Positions 52,106 through 61,556 of a stretch of 64,000 bases of DNA are shown one piece after another. The stretch is taken from contig JAWLAI010000003.1 of NCBI GenBank assembly GCA_041395565.1, positions 310,001 to 374,000 on the forward strand, written 5' to 3'. The DNA is from Pseudomonadota bacterium (GTDB lineage Bacteria; Pseudomonadota; Gammaproteobacteria; UBA9214). A model generated the notes under the pieces. That model ran no database searches and was not told the DNA's origin. It saw only the letters and a program-made list of their open reading frames with translations. A program made the translations under genes and the position numbers. Every line of letters starts with the position of its first letter. Within the stretch, counting starts at the first letter, position 1.

Positions 52106-52981
52106 TTACGCGTTGCGCCTGCTCAGGATGCGTTCGATGATCGGCGCCAGGATGATCTCCATGGCGAAACCCATCTTGCCGGCCGGCACCACGATGGTGT
52201 TGCGCCGTGACATGAAGGAATCCTTCATCATCGCAAGCAGATAATTGAAATCGATATCCAGGGCACGCGGATCCTTGAAGCGGATGACGACGAAGCTCTC
52301 GTCAGGCGTCGGGATGTCGCGTGCGATGAACGGGTTCGAGGTGTCCACGGTCGGGACACGCTGGAAGTTGATGTCAGTGCGCGAGAACTGCGGCGTGATG
52401 TAGTGCACGTAGTCATGCATGCGGCGCAGGATGGTATCGGTGACGGCTTCCGCCGAGTAACCGCGCTGCTCGCAGTCGCGGAAGATCTTCTGGATCCATT
52501 CGAGGTTGACGATCGGCACCACGCCGATCAGCAGGTCGACGTGGCGCGCGACGTCGACGTTGTCGGTGACCACGCCGCCGTGCAGACCTTCATAGAACAG
52601 CAGGTCGGTACCTGAACCAACCGTTTCCCAGGGCGTGAACTCGCCGGGCTTCTGCCCGAACGGCTTGGCTTCCTCTTCGCTGTGCAGGTAGTAGCGGCGC
52701 TCGCAGGAGCCGGTATCGCCGTAGCTGCGAAAGGTCTCCTCGAGCTTGTCGAACACATTCGCCTCGGGTCCGAAATGGCTGAAGTGGTTGTTACCGCTGG
52801 CCTCGGCGGTCTTCATGGCCTCTTTCATCGCGGCACGGTCGTAACGGTGATAGCTGTCGCCCTCGATGACCACCGGATTGACACCCTCGCGCAGGAAGAT
52901 GTGCTCAAAGGCGACTTTTACGGTCGTCGTGCCGGCGCCGGATGAACCGGTGACGGCGATGATCGGATGTTTCTTGGACAT
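52106..52981 (-). CDS. prkB: phosphoribulokinase
   Basis: 291 aa, the proteobacterial type. P-loop GSSGAGTTT at residues 12-20, followed by EGDSYHRYDR, and FYEGLHGGVV with the catalytic region; C-terminal VVIRFKDPRALDIDF is typical. It phosphorylates ribulose 5-phosphate to the RuBisCO substrate and so marks autotrophic capacity. ATG 52981 has an AGGAG site. No other Calvin-cycle gene is in the window. Confidence 0.95.
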   Translation of the reverse strand: MSKKHPIIAVTGSSGAGTTTVKVAFEHIFLREGVNPVVIEGDSYHRYDRAAMKEAMKTAEASGNNHFSHFGPEANVFDKLEETFRSYGDTGSCERRYYLHSEEEAKPFGQKPGEFTPWETVGSGTDLLFYEGLHGGVVTDNVDVARHVDLLIGVVPIVNLEWIQKIFRDCEQRGYSAEAVTDTILRRMHDYVHYITPQFSRTDINFQRVPTVDTSNPFIARDIPTPDESFVVIRFKDPRALDIDFNYLLAMMKDSFMSRRNTIVVPAGKMGFAMEIILAPIIERILSRRNA

Positions 52982-53253
52982 GGTGGCTCCTGGCCCTGTG
53001 CATGGCTGATTATTGGTTCGCGGCGGCGCGGGCGGACAAGGCAAGCCGTCGAAATCCGCCTGCATTATGGCAGGCGCGCGTGATCCGCAGAGCCGCGTAT
53101 TGAACCATTTTTCCCGGCTGCAACTCAAGGTGCCTGCCGGTGGCAATGTATTCCCTTATATATCTCAATGGTTTGGCGGAGGCGGAGGGCTGTGCCCCGG
53201 CCTGTGTGCCTATCGGACCGATCCGGGGGCGTGAACCCGGTCGGCCCCGCCGG

Positions 53254-53937
53254 TCAGCGCCGTTCGAATACCAGGTCCTGTGACGTGTGCCCCAGGCGCT
53301 GCCCGCGCCGCTCGAACCGAGTTGCCGGCCGGTACCCGGGTCGTGCGGCGTAGTGTCCCTGGCCCGCGCGGTTCGAAAACAGCCCCGAGGCTTCCACCGT
53401 GGCCAGCATCTGCTGGGCGTAATCCGCCCAGTCCGTCGCCATGTGGAGGATGCCGCCGGGCCGCAATTTGTGCGCCAGCAGTTCCACGAAGGCGGGCTGC
53501 ACCAGGCGGCGTTTGTGATGGCGTTGCTTGTGCCAGGGGTCGGGATAGAACAGCAGCACCCGGTCGAGGCAGGCATCCGGCAGTGCCGACTGCAAGACCG
53601 CCGTCGCGTCCACGTTGTAGATCCTGACGTTATGCAGGTCATACCGTTCCAGTTCCAGCAGCAGGTGCCCGACGCCCGGACGGTGCACCTCGATACCGAT
53701 GAAATCCTCCTGCGGTGTCGCGCGCGCCATGGCGAGCAGGGCCTCGCCGTTGCCGAAGCCGATTTCGAGCGTGAGCGGTGCGTCTCGTCCGAACAGCGCA
53801 GCCGGCTGCAGCGGGAGCGCGGGGTCGAGACCGTATCGCGGCCACAGGTCCCGCAGTGCGCGCCGTTGCCCGGCCGTCATGCGGCCCTCGCGCCTGATGA
53901 AGGAGCGTATGGTGCGGTGTGTCGAAGCGTTGTCCAC
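53254..53937 (-). CDS. trmB: tRNA (guanine-N7-)-methyltransferase TrmB
   Basis: 227 aa. Family motifs are IRSFIRREGRMT at the N-terminus, the SAM site EIGFGNGEALLAMA, GIEVHRPGVGHLL, and LFYPDPWHKQRHHKRR. It makes m7G46 in tRNA. The start is GTG at 53937 because the conserved IRSFxRREGRMT lies upstream of the first ATG (53880). Confidence 0.95.
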   Translation of the reverse strand: MDNASTHRTIRSFIRREGRMTAGQRRALRDLWPRYGLDPALPLQPAALFGRDAPLTLEIGFGNGEALLAMARATPQEDFIGIEVHRPGVGHLLLELERYDLHNVRIYNVDATAVLQSALPDACLDRVLLFYPDPWHKQRHHKRRLVQPAFVELLAHKLRPGGILHMATDWADYAQQMLATVEASGLFSNRAGQGHYAARPGYRPATRFERRGQRLGHTSQDLVFERR

Positions 53938-54433
53938 GGTTGCGCGGGTACCGGTCGGCCAGGGTGGAATTATTCTAGGTGCTAATACCGTGGACGCCTA
54001 ACGCTTCCGCGCCGGTGCTGCTTGCCGCCGACATTGGCACTGCGCAACCTGGGCGCATTCGATAAAACGTTTTAATGCCGGGCTAAATGATTTATTTAGC
54101 TGCGTGCGCGGCTGTCAGCGCCAACATGCGATCGATGCAGCCGACGCGTGTTTTCCCCTTGCCTCCATCCGGGTGTTGTCGTTTAATGAACGCATATTCC
54201 AGAAGGCGTCTAGCAGCAGCAGACTTCCTCCCCGGATGTTCGCGCACCTGGCGGCATCCAGCATCTATCCAGCCGCTGTAACCGCTCAGGTGAAACCTGG
54301 CAGGCCGCTTTCTCCGGTTTCAGGCAGCGCGTGCGCGTGCGCGGGCCGTGCGCCGGGCAGCCGGTACAGGGTGTGCCCTGCGCGGTCTATTGCACGCTAG
54401 TGCGCATGCAGCAGTATTCACACAGGACGACCG
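53938..54433. other. intergenic region upstream of the SulP gene
   Basis: About 500 bp with no recognised gene. It contains the palindrome TAAAACGTTTTA (54063-54074) and a 7-bp stem GCTAAAT / ATTTAGC (54082-54100), which could be operator or leader structures. Confidence 0.45.
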
Positions 54434-56155
54434 ATGAATGCACGTGTAATCTTCCCCTTCCTCAACTGGCTCCGGCTGGTATCGAAAGAATCGCTGAAGG
54501 CCGACCTGATGGCCGGGCTCACCGGTGCGGTGATCGTGCTGCCCCAGGGTGTCGCCTTCGCGACCATCGCGGGGCTGCCGCCGGAGTACGGCCTGTATAC
54601 CGCGATGGTGACGCCGATCATCGCCGCCCTGTTCGGTTCGTCCCATCACCTGGTTTCCGGACCGACTACGGCGATCTCCATCGTCGTATTCTCGGCCGTG
54701 AGCCATCACGCCACACCCGGATCGCCGGAATTCGTCGCGCTGGCGCTGACGCTCACCTTCCTGGCCGGTGTCTATCAGCTCGCCTTCGGCCTGGCCAGGC
54801 TGGGCGTGCTGGTCAACTTCGTTTCGCACACGGTGGTCATCGGTTTCACCGCGGGTGCGGCCATCCTGATCGCGACCAGCCAGATGAAACACATCCTGGG
54901 CGTGCCGATTCCCAAGGGCGAATCGTTCCTGCATACCTGGGTGGATATCTTTCGGGAACTGGGTCAGGTCAACTACTACCTGGTCGTGATCGCGCTGGTC
55001 ACGCTGCTGGTTTCCGTCCTGGTCCGGCGCTATTCGCGCAAGCTGCCGAACCTGCTGGTCGGCATGGTCGTCGGCAGCGTGATCGCGCTGGTCTTCAAGC
55101 ACTTCACCGACAGCATCACGCTGGTCGGCGAACTGCCAGCCCACCTGCCGCCGCTGTCGCATCCGCAGTTCACCTCGTCCACCATCAAGACCCTGGCGCC
55201 TGACGCCTTCGCGGTGGCGCTGCTCGGACTGATCGAGGCGGTGTCGATCAGCCGGGCCGTCGCGACCAAGTCGAGCCAGCGCATCAACGCCAACCAGGAG
55301 TTCATCGGCCAGGGCCTGTCGAACGTGTTGGGCAGCTTCTTTTCCAGCTACGCCGGTTCGGGATCGTTCACGCGGTCGGGCATCAACTACGAGGCCGGCG
55401 CGCGGACACCGCTGTCCGCCATCTTCGCCGCGCTGATCCTGATGGTGATCGTGCTCCTGATCGCACCGCTGACCGCCTATCTGCCGGTGGCGGCCATGGG
55501 CGGTGTCATCCTGCTGGTGGCCTGGAACCTGATCGATTTCCATCACATCAAGAGTATCGTGACGCTGAGCAAGTCGGAGACGAGCATCCTGCTGATCACC
55601 TTCATCGCCACCCTGTTCCTGGAGCTGGAATTCGCCATCTACATCGGCGTGCTGCTCTCGTTGATCTTTTTCCTGGCCAAGACGTCCACGCCGCAGATCC
55701 CCACCCTCACCGTGGACGACTCGCCGCAGCGCAAGCTGGTCAACATCCAGACGAAACCACTGAAGCAGTGTCCGCAGCTGAAGATCATCCGCGTCGACAT
55801 GTCGATCTATTTCGGTTCCATCAACCACATCCAGAACCGTATCAGCCAGATCATGGATAACGAACGCATCTACCACATCCTGATCGTGGGCACCGGGGTG
55901 AATTTCATCGATCTGGCCGGCGCGGAAGGCCTGGTGGCGGAAAACACCAAGCTCGCGAAGATGGGCGGTGGCCTGTATTTCGTGGGGCTGAAGTCGTCGG
56001 TCTACGAATTCGCGGCGCGCTCCGGTTTCATCAAGCGCGTCGGCAAGGACCGTTTCTTCGACGGCAAGACCGATGCCATCCACAGCATCTACCAGCGTCT
56101 CGACCGCGAGATCTGCAAGACCTGCCCGTCGCAGATCTTCCAGGAGTGCCACTAG
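54434..56155 (+). CDS. SulP family inorganic anion transporter with STAS domain
   Basis: 573 aa. About 11-12 membrane segments contain the SulP signature-like LPQGVAFATIAGLPPEYGLYTAMVTP. A C-terminal STAS domain (about 440-555) includes VGTGVNFIDLAGAEGL. The extreme C-terminus has CKTCPSQIFQEC. SulP proteins move sulfate, bicarbonate or other anions; in a sulfur-oxidising autotroph sulfate export or bicarbonate import are both plausible. Confidence 0.92.
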   Translation: MNARVIFPFLNWLRLVSKESLKADLMAGLTGAVIVLPQGVAFATIAGLPPEYGLYTAMVTPIIAALFGSSHHLVSGPTTAISIVVFSAVSHHATPGSPEFVALALTLTFLAGVYQLAFGLARLGVLVNFVSHTVVIGFTAGAAILIATSQMKHILGVPIPKGESFLHTWVDIFRELGQVNYYLVVIALVTLLVSVLVRRYSRKLPNLLVGMVVGSVIALVFKHFTDSITLVGELPAHLPPLSHPQFTSSTIKTLAPDAFAVALLGLIEAVSISRAVATKSSQRINANQEFIGQGLSNVLGSFFSSYAGSGSFTRSGINYEAGARTPLSAIFAALILMVIVLLIAPLTAYLPVAAMGGVILLVAWNLIDFHHIKSIVTLSKSETSILLITFIATLFLELEFAIYIGVLLSLIFFLAKTSTPQIPTLTVDDSPQRKLVNIQTKPLKQCPQLKIIRVDMSIYFGSINHIQNRISQIMDNERIYHILIVGTGVNFIDLAGAEGLVAENTKLAKMGGGLYFVGLKSSVYEFAARSGFIKRVGKDRFFDGKTDAIHSIYQRLDREICKTCPSQIFQECH

Positions 56156-56200
56156 GACCGAATGGGCCTGTCCCGCGCGAACGTGCGCGAGACAGGACGT

Positions 56201-57016
56201 TCAGAAAAAGGTCCCGTCTATCGGCGAGGATGCGCTGGCGAAGCGCTTGCGCGGAATACGGCCGGCGCGGTAGGCCTCGCGGCCGGCCTCGATGCCCTTT
56301 TTCATGGCGGAAGCCATGAGCACCGGATCCCTGGCACCGGCGATGGCAGTGTTCATGAGCACGCCGTCGCAGCCGAGCTCCATGGCCAGCGCGGCATCCG
56401 AGGCCGTGCCGACGCCGGCATCGACCAGGATCGGTACCGTGGCATTCTCCACGATGGTGAGGATGTTGTACGGATTGCGGATACCCAGGCCCGAGCCGAT
56501 CGGCGCCGCCAGCGGCATCACCGCGACGCAGCCCATTTCCTCGAAGCGCTTCGCGACGATCGGATCGTCGTTGGTATAGACCATGACCTTGAAGCCGTCC
56601 TTGATCAGGATTTCGGTCGCGGCCAGGGTCTGCACGATGTCTGGAAACAGGGTCTTTTCGTCGCCCAGCACCTCGAGCTTGACGAGGTCGTGCCCGTCGA
56701 GCAGTTCGCGTGCCAGCCGGCAGGTGCGCACGGCATCCTCCGCGGTATAGCAGCCGGCGGTGTTCGGCAGCAGGGTGTAGCGGTCCGGGGGCAGCACGTC
56801 CAGCAGGTTGGGCTCGTTGGGATCCTGGCCGATGTTGGTGCGGCGGATGGCTACCGTCACGATCTCCGCGCCGCTGGCCTCGGTGGCGGCCCGGGTTTCC
56901 GCCAGATCGCGGTACTTACCGCTGCCGACCAGCAGGCGCGAGCGGTAGCTGGTGCCGGCGATGATCAGTGGATCGTCAACGGCGCCGGCGGGACGTGATT
57001 GCAGGACAGTGGACAT
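56201..57016 (-). CDS. thiG: thiazole synthase ThiG
   Basis: 271 aa TIM-barrel enzyme that forms the thiazole of thiamine from dehydroglycine, deoxyxylulose phosphate and ThiS thiocarboxylate. The Schiff-base lysine lies in LVKLEVLGD, and the phosphate site AGVGTASDAALAMELGCDGVLMNTAIA is conserved. It follows thiS on the same strand after about 55 bp. Confidence 0.96.
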   Translation of the reverse strand: MSTVLQSRPAGAVDDPLIIAGTSYRSRLLVGSGKYRDLAETRAATEASGAEIVTVAIRRTNIGQDPNEPNLLDVLPPDRYTLLPNTAGCYTAEDAVRTCRLARELLDGHDLVKLEVLGDEKTLFPDIVQTLAATEILIKDGFKVMVYTNDDPIVAKRFEEMGCVAVMPLAAPIGSGLGIRNPYNILTIVENATVPILVDAGVGTASDAALAMELGCDGVLMNTAIAGARDPVLMASAMKKGIEAGREAYRAGRIPRKRFASASSPIDGTFF

Positions 57017-57071
57017 GGGCGGTTAACTCTTGAATACTTGTAACGAAAGACAATAACGGTTCAGGGGTTTT

Positions 57072-57272
57072 TCAGCCGCCGCCGATGGCGTGGACGATCT
57101 CGATCCGGTCACCCGGCCGGATCACGTGCCGTTCGAAGCGGCTGCGCGGGACGATTTCCCGGTTGACTTCCAGTGCCAGGCGCTTGCCGGCCAGGCCCAG
57201 CCACAGCAGCAGTTCCGCGGCACTGGTCTGGTCCGGAATATCCCGCGTGGTACCGTTGAGTATGATTTCCAT
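57072..57272 (-). CDS. thiS: sulfur carrier protein ThiS
   Basis: 66 aa ubiquitin-like protein ending in GlyGly (HAIGGG), the residue pair that becomes the thiocarboxylate. The typical MEIILNG start and LALEVNREIVPR are present. The start was set at the ATG 57272 by family length. It pairs with thiG. Confidence 0.93.
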   Translation of the reverse strand: MEIILNGTTRDIPDQTSAAELLLWLGLAGKRLALEVNREIVPRSRFERHVIRPGDRIEIVHAIGGG

Positions 57273-57362
57273 GGTTCGTGAGTGCAGGTTCCGAGTGGGC
57301 ATTCTACCGCATTCCGCCGGCCCCGGGCCGCTGGCTGCCGGCTGCAGGAGACATAATAGCGT

Positions 57363-59186
57363 ATGACGCTGATGACGGAAGACATCATCTCCATCGAGGC
57401 GGCGGGTACGCTCGATGGCCTGATGTTCCAGCGCGTCCGACGCACGCCGGACGCCCTGGCCTATCGCAGCTACGACAGCGAGGCGAAGCACTGGCACGAC
57501 ACCAGCTGGCGCGAGGTGGGCGCGCACATCGCGCGCTGGCGCTCTGCGCTCGCAGCGGAAAATCTCGAGCCCGGCGAGCGGGTTGCGGTGCATCTGCGCA
57601 ACAGCAAGGAATGGGTCTACTTCGACCAGGCGGCACTCGCCTGCGGGCTGGTGGTGGTACCGCTGTACACCGATGATCGTCCGGACAACATCGCCTACAT
57701 CATGGAGGATTCGGCCGTCCGGGTGCTGCTGGTGCAGGATGCCGCCACCTGGAACCGGCTGGCACCCGCGCTGGCCGGACAGGAGCACCTGCTGCGGGTA
57801 CTGCTGCTGACGCCATCGCGCAGCGACCGGCCGGAAACCCTGCTCGCGGACCCGCGCGTGCGCTACGTTCCGGACTGGCTGCCGCGGTCAGCCCCGTCCC
57901 TCACGCAGCGCGACGGCGATCCGCATGCGCTGGCTTCGATCGTTTACACCTCCGGCACCACCGGGCGACCCAAGGGCGTGATGCTGTCGCATTACAACAT
58001 GATGTCGATCGCGCACGCCGCGCTGACCATGATCGATGTCTACCAGGAAGACCTGTTCCTGTCGTTCCTGCCACTGTCACATACGCTCGAGCGCACCGGT
58101 GGCTACTACCTGCCGGTGATGTCCGGTTCCGGCGTGGCCTATGCGCGCTCCATCATGCAGCTGGCCGAGGACCTGAAAAACATCCGTCCCACCGTGCTGA
58201 TCGCCGTGCCGCGCATCTTCGAGCGCGTGTTCGCGCGCATCCAGGGCCAGCTGGAGAAGCAGCATCCGCTCAAGCGCAACCTGTTCCAGCTGACCACCGA
58301 GGTCGGGTGGCGGCGCTTCGAGCGTCTGCAGCGGCGCGCGCACTGGCATCCCGCGCTGCTGGTGTGGCCGCTGCTCAACCGCCTGGTCGCGGGCAAGGTC
58401 ACGGCAAAGCTCGGCGGGCGCCTGCGCCTGGCGGTCAGCGGCGGCGCGCCGCTGTCCGTCGCGGTGGCGAAGACCTTCATCGGGCTGGGTGTGCCCATCC
58501 TGCAGGGTTACGGGCTGACCGAGACCAGCCCGGTGATCAGCGTGAACGTGCCCGAGGACAACGAGCCGGCGAGCGTCGGAATCCCGCTCAACGGTGTCAC
58601 GGTGCGGATCGGCGAGAGCGACGAACTGCTGGTGAAATCGCCGGGGCGGATGCTGGGCTACTGGAACAACCACGTGGCGACCGCGGAGATCATCGACAAC
58701 GACGGCTGGCTGCACACCGGGGATCAGGCGCGCATCGAGCACGGGCATATCTACATCACCGGGCGCATCAAGGACATCCTGGTGATGTCCAACGGCGAGA
58801 AGATCCCGCCCATGGACATGGAACTGGCCATCTGCCTGCTGCCGGTGGTGGACCAGGCGCTGGTAATCGGCGAGGGCGAGTCCTATCTCTCCGCCATCCT
58901 GGTGCTGAACCCGGAGGAATGGCCGCGGCTCGCGAAGCGCCTGGGGCTGGATCCGGACGCCGCCGCCAGCCTGCAGGACCAGAAGGTGCACAACGAGCTG
59001 CTGAAGGGCATCAAGGGGACGCTGAAGGATTTTCCCGGCTACGCGAAGATTCGTCGCGTCATCCTGACGCGCGCGCCGTGGACGGTGGACAACGGCCTGA
59101 TCACACCGACACTGAAGGTAAAGCGCGCCAGGGTGCTGGAGCGCTTTGCCGCGGAGATCGCGGCGCTCTACAGCGAGCGGCTCTGA
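57363..59186 (+). CDS. long-chain acyl-CoA synthetase (AMP-forming)
   Basis: 607 aa of the FadD15/FAA1-like group. ATP motif YTSGTTGRPKGVMLSHYN, then YGLTETSPVISVN, GWLHTGD and the hinge GRIKDILVMSNGEKIPP. It activates fatty acids for phospholipid synthesis or degradation. It is divergent from thiS with a 90-bp gap. Confidence 0.92.
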   Translation: MTLMTEDIISIEAAGTLDGLMFQRVRRTPDALAYRSYDSEAKHWHDTSWREVGAHIARWRSALAAENLEPGERVAVHLRNSKEWVYFDQAALACGLVVVPLYTDDRPDNIAYIMEDSAVRVLLVQDAATWNRLAPALAGQEHLLRVLLLTPSRSDRPETLLADPRVRYVPDWLPRSAPSLTQRDGDPHALASIVYTSGTTGRPKGVMLSHYNMMSIAHAALTMIDVYQEDLFLSFLPLSHTLERTGGYYLPVMSGSGVAYARSIMQLAEDLKNIRPTVLIAVPRIFERVFARIQGQLEKQHPLKRNLFQLTTEVGWRRFERLQRRAHWHPALLVWPLLNRLVAGKVTAKLGGRLRLAVSGGAPLSVAVAKTFIGLGVPILQGYGLTETSPVISVNVPEDNEPASVGIPLNGVTVRIGESDELLVKSPGRMLGYWNNHVATAEIIDNDGWLHTGDQARIEHGHIYITGRIKDILVMSNGEKIPPMDMELAICLLPVVDQALVIGEGESYLSAILVLNPEEWPRLAKRLGLDPDAAASLQDQKVHNELLKGIKGTLKDFPGYAKIRRVILTRAPWTVDNGLITPTLKVKRARVLERFAAEIAALYSERL

Positions 59187-59194
59187 ACCGCCGC

Positions 59195-59392
59195 TTACGC
59201 GGCGCTCGGCAGCGGGTCGGGGTCGTTGCCCGGCGCTTCGTGTACGAACACCGGCTCGCAGTCGACCAGGTTGTGCCAGTCGCTGCAGGCCTGGCGCGCT
59301 TCCTGTACAGTCGAAAAGGTCCAGATGAGCTGGCCGCTCTCGCTGATCAGCGATGCGGTCTTGTTCGGCCATTCCTTGATGATGACCTGCAT
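59195..59392 (-). CDS. small protein of unknown function
   Basis: 65 aa, soluble, beginning MQVIIKEWPNKTASLI and containing WTFSTVQEARQACSDWHN, which looks like a small alpha/beta fold. The ATG at 59392 has an AGGAG site; the frame is open further upstream. It is convergent with the acyl-CoA synthetase gene, 8 bp apart. Confidence 0.7.
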   Translation of the reverse strand: MQVIIKEWPNKTASLISESGQLIWTFSTVQEARQACSDWHNLVDCEPVFVHEAPGNDPDPLPSAA

Positions 59393-59586
59393 GGTTGTCT
59401 CCTGATTCCCACCCTTGTTGACACACCCATGCTCGCCGTACCCCGTGTCGCGAATGTGACGGCGATATGAAATTTTTATGACGGCGCCGGACGGGCGCCG
59501 ATGCCGGCGCGTCACCACCGCAGCGCTTCATATCCCTGTCACGCGGGCTTGCTAGCCTGTACGGCGTCCCACAGGAGGTCGGTGCG

Positions 59587-59685
59587 ATGGATTCGTCTTT
59601 CAGGAGCAGGCTGCGCCTGCTGATGCTGCTGTCCCTGGTGCTGCTGGCGATCAACCTCGTTGCCACGCTTTCCGGGGTCTACTGA
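59587..59685 (+). CDS. 32-residue membrane peptide
   Basis: A short frame with a strong ribosome site (AGGAGGT, 8 nt before the ATG). A basic start (MDSSFRSRLR) is followed by one hydrophobic helix LLMLLSLVLLAINLVATL and ends SGVY. It has the form of small regulatory membrane peptides. It has no known relative that I recognise. Confidence 0.55.
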   Translation: MDSSFRSRLRLLMLLSLVLLAINLVATLSGVY

Positions 59686-59739
59686 GCGCCCGGCGCGGTG
59701 TCCCCGCGGACCGCGCCGGCGATGCCCGGACCGGCCGCG

Positions 59740-60225
59740 CTACCAGCTGATATAGGCGAACCCCTGTTCCTGCAGCAGCATGATGTCCTCGGCGCCGATC
59801 GGTACCATTTTCGCGAACGGCAGCAGGTCGTCGTCGGTCCAGTTGAGCGTGAGCATGGTATTGCCGCAGGCATGGAAGGCCACGCCGTACTGGGCCAGCG
59901 AGCTGGCCTTCTGCTGGAGTTCCTGCGGGATCGGGCGCTCGGGGCGCTTGCCCAGCAGGTGCAGTCCCGGGCCGAACGCCACGATCACGATCTGCACGTC
60001 GTCCTCGTAGCGGCGCAGCAGTTCCCCCGCGGAAAACAGGATATGCTGCAGGTACTCGGTATCCGCCTTGTTGCACTGGTAGACGATATTGTGCGCGGAG
60101 CTGTCCTCGAAATGGGTGTCGGTGTGATGCGCCTGCGACTTGCCGGCAGCGAGCAAGCCGCCGAACAGGCCCAGTGTCTTCAGCACCAGGCGGCGTGCAC
60201 GGCTGACGGGTGTGGCTCGTTTCAT
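59740..60225 (-). CDS. exported DsrE-family protein (Tat-like signal)
   Basis: 161 aa. The N-terminus SRARRLVLKTLGLFGG resembles a twin-arginine signal, with cleavage near SQA-HH. The DsrE-type domain contains NIVYQCNKADTEYLQHILFSAGELLRRYEDDVQIVIVAFGPGLHLL and the conserved cysteine in VAFHACGNTM. ATG 60225 has an AGAGGAG site. A periplasmic sulfur-handling role is inferred. Confidence 0.8.
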   Translation of the reverse strand: MKRATPVSRARRLVLKTLGLFGGLLAAGKSQAHHTDTHFEDSSAHNIVYQCNKADTEYLQHILFSAGELLRRYEDDVQIVIVAFGPGLHLLGKRPERPIPQELQQKASSLAQYGVAFHACGNTMLTLNWTDDDLLPFAKMVPIGAEDIMLLQEQGFAYISW

Positions 60226-60419
60226 GGACTGCTCCTCTGGCCGGTTCCAAACCATGTCTCAAGTATGACGGGGTAACGGCAGCTTGGTTCTGCCGGCAGC
60301 GCCCGCGCCGTCGAACGCCGGGTGATGGCACCCGGGGCGGGACGACAGTACAATGCCGCTACCCTGTCCCCGGCGGCGCACGCCCAGGGTTGCCGCTGCC
60401 ACGCGCGGGGCATGGGCAG

Positions 60420-60493
60420 GCGGGTGTAGTTCAATGGTAGAACTGGAGCTTCCCAAGCTTCAAACGTGGGTTCGATTCCCATCACCCGCTCCA
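60420..60493 (+). tRNA. tRNA-Gly (anticodon CCC)
   Basis: Acceptor GCGGGTG pairs with CACCCGC (60483-60489), followed by T and an encoded CCA. The anticodon stem GGAGC / GCTTC encloses loop TTCCCAA, giving anticodon CCC. The T-arm contains GGTTCGATTCC. Confidence 0.95.
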
Positions 60494-60554
60494 ACCTCTC
60501 ATCCTCATCCAGAGAACCATAAAATTAATTAATACTAATATTTGTCAATTCCGG

Positions 60555-60582
60555 TTGTAATATAAGAAAATAGTTATATACT
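60555..60582 (+). promoter_or_regulatory. sigma-70-like promoter of the sulfur-globule-like gene
   Basis: TTGTAA (60555-60560), a 16-nt spacer, and TATACT (60577-60582) in a strongly AT-rich stretch between the tRNA and the gene. The predicted leader is about 65 nt. Confidence 0.55.
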
Positions 60583-60652
60583 AATTGTGCGCTTCGGGAA
60601 GAGTCCTGAAAAGAATACAGAATTTTTTATCCTTACTCTGGAGATTTGTACC

Positions 60653-61369
60653 ATGAAAACGATTGCTATGATGATTTCCGCCGCCTCGCTGGCGGTAGCT
60701 TCCGCCTCCGCTTCGGCCTGGGGTTGGGGTGACAATGGCTGGGGCGACGGCTGGGGCGATGGCTGGGCCGACGGCGGTTTCAGCTTCAACATGAGCGCGA
60801 GCGGTCACGGTCATGGCTATGGGCGCGGCTATAACCGCTTCTATGATGGTTACGGTCCGTATGGCTATGCCCCGTACGGCTATGGTTACCCCGTGCAGCC
60901 GGCGGTAGCGCCGACCGAGGAGCAGAAGCAGGCGTTCGCCGATCAGCAGGCGAAGATGATGGCAGACATGCAGCAGGCCCAGCAGCAGGCGGCCGAGTAC
61001 TACCAGAAGGCCCAGCAGCAGGCCGCCGAGTACTACGCCAGCCAGCCGAACCCGGGCGATGCCATCTTTGCCCAGGGTGATGCGATCCGCGCCCAGATGG
61101 ACGCCGAGCACGATGCACGCATCAAGGCGATGGACGCCCAGATGGAGGAAATGCGCAAGGCTGCTGACGCCTTCGCCGACCAGGCCTTCCCGCGTGACGA
61201 CTACCGTGCCCAGCTCGACGCCGAGCGCGATGCCCGGGTGAAGGAAATGGACGCGCGCATGGAAGAGTTCCGCAAGGCCTCCGAAGAGCGTCGCAAGGCC
61301 GCCGAGGAAGCCTACAAGGCACGCCTGCAGGAGCGCGCCAACCGGGTCGAGGCCAAGCAGGGCGCCTGA
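60653..61369 (+). CDS. sulfur-globule-like N-terminus with long coiled-coil tail
   Basis: 238 aa. A signal peptide ends ASA-WG. Residues 20-85 are Gly/Trp/Tyr-rich (WGWGDNGWGDGWGDGW, GHGHGYGRGYNRFYDGYGPYGYAPYGYGY), close in style to the protein at 29996. Residues 95-238 are charged coiled coil with repeats such as QQAAEYYQKAQQQAAEYY and AERDARVKEMDARMEEFRKA. It could anchor a globule coat to another structure. A strong terminator follows. Confidence 0.7.
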   Translation: MKTIAMMISAASLAVASASASAWGWGDNGWGDGWGDGWADGGFSFNMSASGHGHGYGRGYNRFYDGYGPYGYAPYGYGYPVQPAVAPTEEQKQAFADQQAKMMADMQQAQQQAAEYYQKAQQQAAEYYASQPNPGDAIFAQGDAIRAQMDAEHDARIKAMDAQMEEMRKAADAFADQAFPRDDYRAQLDAERDARVKEMDARMEEFRKASEERRKAAEEAYKARLQERANRVEAKQGA

Positions 61370-61414
61370 GCGCGACTCGCACCGCGCCGGCGGGTTGCCG
61401 CCGGTCGGACACTG

Positions 61415-61451
61415 CGGGGTGTGTGGATTCCACACACCCCGTTTTGTTTTT
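61415..61451 (+). terminator. intrinsic terminator
   Basis: 12-bp perfect stem CGGGGTGTGTGG / CCACACACCCCG with ATT loop, followed by TTTTGTTTTT. It ends the sulfur-globule-like transcript. Confidence 0.95.
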
Positions 61452-61556
61452 GCGACCTGCATTCCGGATCCGCGGCGTGTACAGGCGATGCTGAATCACT
61501 ATACTGTAGCCCCGGCTGTCAACTCCCCGTAACCACATGACGTTCAGGATGGATGC

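Noticed and set aside
54320..56152. Minus-strand frame of 610 codons opposite the SulP gene
   Set aside because: His/Asp/Gln-rich antisense product without any motif; SulP on the plus strand is certain.
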